From contig NZ_JAEUMO010000095.1 of NCBI RefSeq assembly GCF_016793285.1, forward strand, positions 1 through 48,419: DNA of 48,419 bases, written 5' to 3'. A program made the translations under genes and the position numbers. The notes beneath the pieces were generated by a model. That model was not told the origin of the DNA. It ran no database searches and saw only the letters and a list, made by a program, of their open reading frames with translations. Shown here in pieces: positions 43,607 to 48,419 of the stretch. Origin of the DNA: Phenylobacterium sp. Its GTDB lineage: Bacteria; Pseudomonadota; Alphaproteobacteria; Caulobacterales; Caulobacteraceae. Position 1 is the first letter of the stretch; each line of letters starts with the position of its first letter.

Positions 43607-45031
43607 CTACCTACGGCCGCGTGCACGGACATCCTCCGGTATGTCGGTACGCTCCGTGAAGTCCGCGACCTGGGTGATGTAACGGGCGACGCCCTGCGTG
43701 TCGGACGGCAGCCGCACGAACATGCGGCCCTTCCCGAGCTGCTCGAACTGGTGAGGCATCACGTTCTCGCGGCGCTCGCGGCCGACGGAGAAGCTCGTCT
43801 TGCCCTCGTGGTCGCGGCTGTCGCTGCGCACGTCGATCGTGCGTTCACCGGAGAGCTCCGCGAGATAAGCCGACGTCGTGGGATCGCGCGGGCCAAATGC
43901 GGTCAGAACGCCGGCCGACGTGAACGACTCGTAGTTCTCCGGATAGATCGTTTTGAGCTGTGAGAGGGCCTGCGCGAGGAGGTAGAATTTCACCCCAAAG
44001 CCAGCATTGAGTTGCACGCCCGTCTCGATGCTCTGCATGCGGCCAAGTGCCGGGAACTCGTCGATAATCAGCAACGTCTCGGGGCGGTTGTTCGCGCCGA
44101 GCGTCTTCCGCAGCGCCTCAATCGCTCCCGAAATCACCAACCTCAACCACCTGGCATGCGTGGCAAGTCTAATAGGCGGGAGCACAACGAAAGTGGTCAC
44201 GGTCCGCTGCTTCAGCGTGCTGAAATCAACGCCGGGCCGCGCCAGGTCCCGCGCCACGGCGGGGCTGTCGAGAAAGCGCGTCTGGGTCTTGGCTGAACGG
44301 ATGAAGCCGTTGAGCTCGCGATCATCGGGGCTGAGTGACTGGAGTTCGGAGAGCTTCGTCCAGAGCGCCGGAACGCCGTGCCGCTCGGACGCCAGGAACA
44401 CGCATGGCAGGCCCTCTTTGGTGAGGCCGTCGTCATCGCCAAGGAGAAGATCGCGCCAGCCCTTTTGCGTGAGCGCGAGGTCGCCGCGGATGTCGCCGAG
44501 GCTGGCGTTCGGATTGACGAGGCGTCGATACATGATGAGGCCGGCGACGATGTCCTGCGCGCCGTTTTGCCAGTGCGGATCCTTCTGACTCTCGACCGGG
44601 CATATCGATTCGGCGACCGCCGTAGAATCGTCAACGAAGTCCTCGCTCTCAGGGTTGAGCCAGCGCATCGGGTTGTAGCCGCTGCTCTCTAGCTCCAGGC
44701 CCGGCACATGCGCGAGGATGCCGAAGGGGTCGATGGCGTGGACCTCACCGAACTTCGCGCGATGCGCTGCCGACCAGGTGGCTAGCTCGCCTTTGATATC
44801 GAGGGCCAAGATCGACCGGTGGACGTCGAGGCAGAGCTCCGGGGCCGCAAGCCTGCGCGATTTGCCCGACCGCGTTGGGCCAAGCGAGACGATGTGCTCC
44901 GGCCCATCGAACAGCACACGATAGGGTGTGCGGTCAGGCTTTAGCCTCGGCACGGGGTTGGCGATCACATGATCCAGCTCCTCGCTGCCATCGCGAGCGA
45001 TGAGGGGGATGCCGAGGTCGATGCCGGCCAT
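43607..45031 (-). CDS. Type IV coupling protein ATPase (VirD4/TraG), without membrane anchor
   Basis: A 474-residue ATPase of the VirD4/TraG/TcpA family. Walker A lies in SLGPTRSGKSRR (51-58); Walker B in LLIIDEFPALGRM (about 314-326), then the downstream FYLLAQALSQLKTIY segment. It brings relaxosome DNA to the mating channel. The usual N-terminal transmembrane helices are missing: the protein begins in the cytosolic part (MAGIDLGIPLI). A separate two-helix gene directly upstream, overlapping by one base, has exactly the missing part. The frame itself stays open to 45208, but that extension is not VirD4-like. Confidence 0.92.
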   Translation of the reverse strand: MAGIDLGIPLIARDGSEELDHVIANPVPRLKPDRTPYRVLFDGPEHIVSLGPTRSGKSRRLAAPELCLDVHRSILALDIKGELATWSAAHRAKFGEVHAIDPFGILAHVPGLELESSGYNPMRWLNPESEDFVDDSTAVAESICPVESQKDPHWQNGAQDIVAGLIMYRRLVNPNASLGDIRGDLALTQKGWRDLLLGDDDGLTKEGLPCVFLASERHGVPALWTKLSELQSLSPDDRELNGFIRSAKTQTRFLDSPAVARDLARPGVDFSTLKQRTVTTFVVLPPIRLATHARWLRLVISGAIEALRKTLGANNRPETLLIIDEFPALGRMQSIETGVQLNAGFGVKFYLLAQALSQLKTIYPENYESFTSAGVLTAFGPRDPTTSAYLAELSGERTIDVRSDSRDHEGKTSFSVGRERRENVMPHQFEQLGKGRMFVRLPSDTQGVARYITQVADFTERTDIPEDVRARGRR

Positions 45032-45459
45032 CAGCGAAGATACTCGTGCTGCGAGGGCGGCAGGCGCTTGTGAGCGCCGTAGGGCGTGGTCGTGCCGAGA
45101 CGTTTGAAGGCGAAGCCGATCACGACCCCGATGAGGACGATCAGGACCAGCGCGACGCCATAGTAGATGGCCGCCTGTGCGAGGTGGTTGCGATAGACCT
45201 CCACCCACGGCACGAAATTGATCGGCTTGTTGCAGAAAGTCTGGCCGACGAAGAGATCGCCGCTTGCGACGATCTCCTCGCCGCGGCAGTCATTGACGCC
45301 GCGGAGCTGAATGCCCTGCCATTCGCGGGCGTGATAGCGAAGGAAGAGCTGGTGCGCCTCATAGAGTACGGTGCCGGCGCTGAAGAGCCGCAAGATGCCT
45401 TGCGACCAGGCGAGGCCCATCCGCGTGCGGGCAACGACGCCGGGGCGATGCCGGTTCAT
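45031..45459 (-). CDS. Two-helix membrane protein, likely anchor half of the coupling protein
   Basis: A 142-residue protein with two transmembrane helices (about residues 20-40 and 96-116, the second IYYGVALVLIVLIGVVIGFA) around a loop of some 55 residues with two cysteines (NDCRG and TFCNKP). This is the topology of the N-terminal part of VirD4 proteins. It overlaps the ATPase gene by one base (TGATG) and the 433-residue gene by four bases. Together with the ATPase it gives about 616 residues, a normal VirD4 length. It is therefore probably the membrane half of a split coupling protein, or the product of a frameshift. Confidence 0.75.
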   Translation of the reverse strand: MNRHRPGVVARTRMGLAWSQGILRLFSAGTVLYEAHQLFLRYHAREWQGIQLRGVNDCRGEEIVASGDLFVGQTFCNKPINFVPWVEVYRNHLAQAAIYYGVALVLIVLIGVVIGFAFKRLGTTTPYGAHKRLPPSQHEYLR

Positions 45460-46757
45460 TGCGCGCCTCGCGCAACTGTCGTCGTCATCGGGAAGGTGGC
45501 GTCGACGATCGTGAAGGCCGGTCCGTACTCCATCACGGGCGGGCGGCCGGCTTTCTCGTGATCCTCTTGCGTAGGTGTCATCGACACGATCACGCGGAGC
45601 TTGCCGGCCCAGACGAACTTGTTGTCGACGACGTCAGACAAGGAGCGCTGGACAACGAGGCCGTGAGGCTTTCCGGCCGGCGACACCGGAATCTTGGAAT
45701 AGCCCTCGCAGTTCTCCAGCAGCTCGTTCTTGGCCTTCGCCGATCCGCGGAAGTCCCGCGCGCGCCGCCAGTCTGCGGCCGTGAAGCGGAAGCAGGACTG
45801 GACCATCCGATTGATGGCCGTGACCTCGTCCGTGTAGTCCATCGGATTGAAGCCGTACTGCTGACCTCGTTTGATCAGGTTCATGGTCAGCTTCGAGGTG
45901 AAGGGACCAAAGGCACCCTCGAAGCGCCACGGCTTCATCTTGCGATCATGCTCGGCCTGGTATGCGGCACGCTCAATATCGTCGCGCCTTTCTTGCTCCT
46001 TTCGCTCCGCTTCCACCTGGGCGTGAAGCTTAGCGATGCGATCTTCCTCTGCCTTCTTCTTCGCCTCCTCGGCGAGCTTTGCGGCTTCCTCGGGTGTTGG
46101 AGGTCGCGGAATGACCGTGCCGGTCTGGCAGCTGTAGCGATCCGCTGGCGTCGCGATCAGGTCATCGACGAAGTAGTAAGGCCTCCCCAGCGCAATGATG
46201 CCGCCACTTGTCGAGAGCCTCGTCGCCGACCAGCGGCCCTTGTGCTTGACGAGCTCAAGAGCCATCGCCCCGCCTCGACCGAGCTCGAATTGGTCGCCAC
46301 CCGTCGAGCGCAAGAGCCTTGCGAACATATCCTCGGTGTTGCGGGCCTGGGCGCCGGGGCCGTCCTGCCAAGGCTCACCGGGCTCGCGGTAGATCTGAGA
46401 CAGCATCGAGATGCGAGCGCGAACCGTGACCCCGTTCGCTTGCTCGGCAGGAGTCAGTGCAATCGGCACGATGTGGAAGCGTGGATTTCGGAACTGGAAG
46501 TACGTCGCGCGATACGCCTGAACGCTCGCGAGCATCCCCGACGCGTCGAAGATCGAACCCGCATAGAAGGCGTCGTCTCCGCATCGCGTCAGCAGCTTGC
46601 CCCACAGACGCTGAGCGACCACGGAAGTTTCCGATGGCGCTGGAGGTGCGGCGGCCTGAGCGTCGGTTGCGCAGGCCAGGCCAAGGGCGCCGAATAGGGC
46701 GAGGAAGGTCGTGCGGTCGCTGCGAGACGCAGCGCCGTTGATGGCGTGCTTAGTCAT
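45456..46757 (-). CDS. Exported protein with coiled-coil, transfer-region hypothetical
   Basis: A 433-residue protein with a signal peptide (TTFLALFGALGLACATDAQA, cut near AAA). A globular N-domain (about residues 45-210) is followed by a charged coiled-coil (AAKLAEEAKKKAEEDRIAKL, residues 220-280) and a C-terminal domain with several conserved aromatic residues. It should work in the periplasm. I do not recognise the family. Its position between the small genes and the coupling protein, with four-base overlap, suggests a role in conjugation, perhaps in the envelope. Confidence 0.72.
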   Translation of the reverse strand: MTKHAINGAASRSDRTTFLALFGALGLACATDAQAAAPPAPSETSVVAQRLWGKLLTRCGDDAFYAGSIFDASGMLASVQAYRATYFQFRNPRFHIVPIALTPAEQANGVTVRARISMLSQIYREPGEPWQDGPGAQARNTEDMFARLLRSTGGDQFELGRGGAMALELVKHKGRWSATRLSTSGGIIALGRPYYFVDDLIATPADRYSCQTGTVIPRPPTPEEAAKLAEEAKKKAEEDRIAKLHAQVEAERKEQERRDDIERAAYQAEHDRKMKPWRFEGAFGPFTSKLTMNLIKRGQQYGFNPMDYTDEVTAINRMVQSCFRFTAADWRRARDFRGSAKAKNELLENCEGYSKIPVSPAGKPHGLVVQRSLSDVVDNKFVWAGKLRVIVSMTPTQEDHEKAGRPPVMEYGPAFTIVDATFPMTTTVARGAQ

Positions 46758-46769
46758 GATGGGTTCTCG

Positions 46770-46910
46770 CTAGAGGATGGAGTCTTGGGTCACCGCACAA
46801 AGGCTGCGGTTGCCGGGTTCAACGCAGACGGTGCAGCTGAACTGGCGCTGCGTGATCTCGGAGCTCTGCCACTCACCGCAGAGGCACGACGTAAGTAAGA
46901 CGGGTTTCAT
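46770..46910 (-). CDS. 46-residue cysteine-containing small protein
   Basis: A short open frame that starts at ATG 46910 and ends at TAG 46770-46772. It reads MKPVLLTSCLCGEWQSSEIT then RQFSCTVCVEPGNRSLC. Two cysteine pairs (CLC and CTVC) suggest a tiny zinc-binding or disulfide protein. It lies 12 bases upstream of the exported 433-residue gene on the same strand, downstream of a terminator. No strong ribosome binding site is seen, so it is a candidate only. Confidence 0.4.
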   Translation of the reverse strand: MKPVLLTSCLCGEWQSSEITQRQFSCTVCVEPGNRSLCAVTQDSIL

Positions 46911-46924
46911 AGTGGATTGCCCCA

Positions 46925-46957
46925 AGAAAAAGGCCGCGCCCTTGCGGGGGCGCGGCC
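46925..46957 (-). terminator. Rho-independent terminator (minus strand)
   Basis: Read on the minus strand: stem GGCCGCGCCC / GGGCGCGGCC (46957-46948 and 46941-46932) followed by TTTTTC. It lies 26 bases after the stop of the 40-residue gene and separates it from the 433-residue transfer gene. Confidence 0.85.
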
Positions 46958-46982
46958 CGTTCTGAGCGCAACGCCCCTGAAG

Positions 46983-47105
46983 TCAGGACTTCTTCGGGTC
47001 GTCGATGATCGCCTGCTGATAGCCGGCGCTGGTGTTGTTGGAGAGACCGAGGCCGCGGGCGATCTCAGCCTGGGCGGTCAGATACTGATGATTGAAGTCG
47101 GACAT
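46983..47105 (-). CDS. 40-residue small protein
   Basis: Short frame from ATG 47105 with GGAGGG eight bases upstream: MSDFNHQYLTAQAEIARGLG, then LSNNTSAGYQQAIIDDPKKS. It looks like a small helical protein. The frame is open to 47171 but the ribosome binding site picks this start. A terminator follows it and a 22-base palindrome lies about 67 bases upstream, so it is probably its own regulated transcript. Confidence 0.6.
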   Translation of the reverse strand: MSDFNHQYLTAQAEIARGLGLSNNTSAGYQQAIIDDPKKS

Positions 47106-47171
47106 CGTGATGCCCTCCGCTGACGCCACCAAATCGATGACAGCGGCACGGTGCGCGCCTCTCTCTCGCAT

Positions 47172-47193
47172 GTCAACATCGTACGATGTTGAC
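47172..47193. promoter_or_regulatory. Perfect 22-base palindrome
   Basis: The left arm is GTCAACATCGT; the right arm (47183-47193) is its exact complement. It overlaps the end of the 263-residue gene and precedes the 40-residue gene. It has the look of a repressor operator of TetR or RHH type. Confidence 0.55.
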
Positions 47194-47984
47194 TATGTTG
47201 TTGGCTTCGCGCTCGCTCGGCGTATACGTGCCTTTTCGGCATCCTTGCTCCGCCTGCGAGTAAGAAGTTCATCGGCGGTAAGCCCGCTGAGGTCTTCCTT
47301 CGCTGACGGCGGTAACAATTTGTCGGCTTTAGACTTGTCGCCCCGACACGCTCGATAGACTGCCATCAAGAGCGGCTCGTCAGCAGCTCGTATGCTGGCG
47401 CGTGTGGCGCGACCACTCTGGATATCCGCGCCCCAATGCTCATTCAGAAAATCGACGGGATCGCCGGACTTGCGGACCCCCAGGTACTTCGGCCGCGGTT
47501 CGCTATCGGGCTGATGGATGGTCTGACGCGCGGCAACGCGTGCCTCTTCGAGTGCTTTCCTCACGCCTTCGCGGGCAGCCTTGGAAAACACTTCTCGTTC
47601 AGCTTCAGAAAACTCGCTTTCAATAGCGAGGCGCTCAATTGCACTATCGAACTCGTCCAAATTAACCCCCGGCAATAGATGCCGGGAATATTGAGACCCT
47701 TCAATAGGTATATTACTTTCATCATATATTTCAGTTACTTCATTGGAGCGGCGAATTGCCTTCAGGATACTAATTCGCGATGTGAAGGAATTTGGCCGGG
47801 TTAATTCCTCCGATGCATCGTTTTGAGGGAATGGGTTGCGGTCCGACGTGGTTGCCGCAGAAGCCTTAACCTCCCGTTCTGCGACATTGGATTGGGGCCG
47901 CGCCTTGCTGCTGTCCTGTTTGGTCGGGGGTCGAGTCACGATGCCAAGGCTCGATTCACTTGCACGCCAGATGAAAGATATCAC
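47193..47984 (-). CDS. Hypothetical protein of the transfer region
   Basis: Up to 263 residues from a GTG at 47984 with no clear ribosome binding site; a later start is possible. The N-terminal quarter is Ser/Thr-rich and low-complexity. The C-terminal half is helical and charged (EAREGVRKALEEARVAARQ-like segments), ending in DELLTRRRSKDAEKARIRRA. GC content here is notably low. I do not recognise it. Confidence 0.55.
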   Translation of the reverse strand: MISFIWRASESSLGIVTRPPTKQDSSKARPQSNVAEREVKASAATTSDRNPFPQNDASEELTRPNSFTSRISILKAIRRSNEVTEIYDESNIPIEGSQYSRHLLPGVNLDEFDSAIERLAIESEFSEAEREVFSKAAREGVRKALEEARVAARQTIHQPDSEPRPKYLGVRKSGDPVDFLNEHWGADIQSGRATRASIRAADEPLLMAVYRACRGDKSKADKLLPPSAKEDLSGLTADELLTRRRSKDAEKARIRRASAKPTT

Positions 47985-48254
47985 GTCCGGACTGCGCCGC
48001 TTCGTGAGACAGCATAGTCGAGCGTTCGTCAGCGTCCGTGATCGCCATCAGCTCTCCAGTGTCCCCACGCCGATATCGTAGCGGTCAAAAACTACGGCCG
48101 GTCTACGCCGGCGGTCGGCTCGTGGCCGCAACTGCCCCGCGGGGCAGTCTTCCTCTTCGTTCCAGTCGCAGGCGATGCGGCCGCCTCCGCGTCGGCTTCG
48201 TGGGCCTTCGCAAGAAGACCGCGACGGTCGTGGTCGGACACAAAGGAGGAGATC

Positions 48255-48419
48255 ATGAAGATGACAATCGACGAACTGAAGCTGCTGACACGCGACGAGC
48301 TCATCCAGCTCTGGGAACGGCTCTCGTTCCGGCTCAGCAAGCTCGCCCCCGGCTCCCACGACCGGGCTGACGTCATCGCTACCCTGGCCGACATCCGCGC
48401 GGTGCTGGCCACCAAGTAC
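48255..48419 (+). CDS. Hypothetical protein, 5' part (runs off the right edge)
   Basis: At least 55 codons from ATG 48255, preceded by AGGAGG (48244-48249): MKMTIDELKLLTRDELIQLW, then ERLSFRLSKLAPGSHDRADV. A charged helical start of a small protein. It is on the plus strand, opposite to the transfer genes. Unknown. Confidence 0.6.
   Translation, partial: MKMTIDELKLLTRDELIQLWERLSFRLSKLAPGSHDRADVIATLADIRAVLATKY

Noticed and set aside
42952-43632. Open frames of 164-235 residues in the gap between MobC and the coupling protein.
   Set aside because: They overlap one another on both strands, have low-complexity sequences and no ribosome binding sites.
48038-48370. A 110-residue frame near the right edge.
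   Set aside because: It covers the ribosome binding site and start of the better 48255 gene and has an Arg/Pro-rich composition.
29554-48419. Integrase or transposase gene in the accessory region.
   Set aside because: None of the visible proteins shows a tyrosine or serine recombinase or DDE motif; it must lie outside the window if present.

Overview
The window reads as a chromosome segment of a GC-rich alphaproteobacterium, most likely Caulobacteraceae (Phenylobacterium or Caulobacter type). I infer this from the clpX-lon-hup neighbourhood, the lptF-lptG-lptD-surA-pdxA-rsmA operon, the PEPxxWA-CTERM protein and the very GC-rich codon use. No database search was possible, so the genus is an inference.

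Positions 1 to about 29,500 are core chromosome. They hold the end of clpX, an amidohydrolase, a VOC protein, an exported methyltransferase, lon behind a heat-shock-like promoter, and hup. Next come a yybP-ykoY type manganese riboswitch with a GDT1-family exporter, a POT peptide transporter, tRNA-Val(UAC), and a small SPFH operon with its own ribbon-helix-helix protein and a palindromic operator. Then follow an esterase, an aldo-keto reductase and a Baeyer-Villiger type monooxygenase. A long leftward gene string (24,997 to 14,429) carries LPS export and outer-membrane assembly (lptF, lptG, lptD, surA), pdxA and rsmA, then a DUF969/DUF979 transporter pair and a DUF2891 protein. Rightward pepA, a hydrolase, holC and an I78-type inhibitor lipoprotein precede a leftward glycosyltransferase. 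Short palindromes sit between convergent gene pairs in this part.

At 29,507 a tRNA-Leu(UAG) gene begins normally but stops matching a tRNA just after the anticodon stem. From here to the right edge the DNA is visibly less GC-rich and entirely accessory. I read it as an integrated mobile element whose other end, and probably its integrase, lie beyond the window.

The first half of the element is a defence island. It contains a two-gene unit fitting type II Thoeris (a TIR-like ThsB plus a two-helix membrane Macro-domain ThsA). Seven bases apart are a YodC-like small protein and a 1003-residue caspase-Ski2-like helicase fusion. A HigB/HigA-type toxin-antitoxin pair follows, with three operator half-sites, then several small unknown proteins, a LuxR solo, an XRE regulator with a palindrome cluster, and a PEPxxWA-CTERM protein.

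The second half is a transfer module on the minus strand: a MobC-like protein, a relaxase, a candidate oriT with three GGTCCA-hairpin units, and a VirD4/TraG coupling protein. The coupling protein is split into a membrane gene and an ATPase gene that overlap by one base. Small unknown genes, a terminator and a 22-base perfect palindrome follow. No mating-pore genes are in view, so it is either a mobilizable element or part of a larger ICE.

The best candidate for an under-described system is the YodC plus caspase-helicase pair; next are the split coupling protein and the hairpin array.
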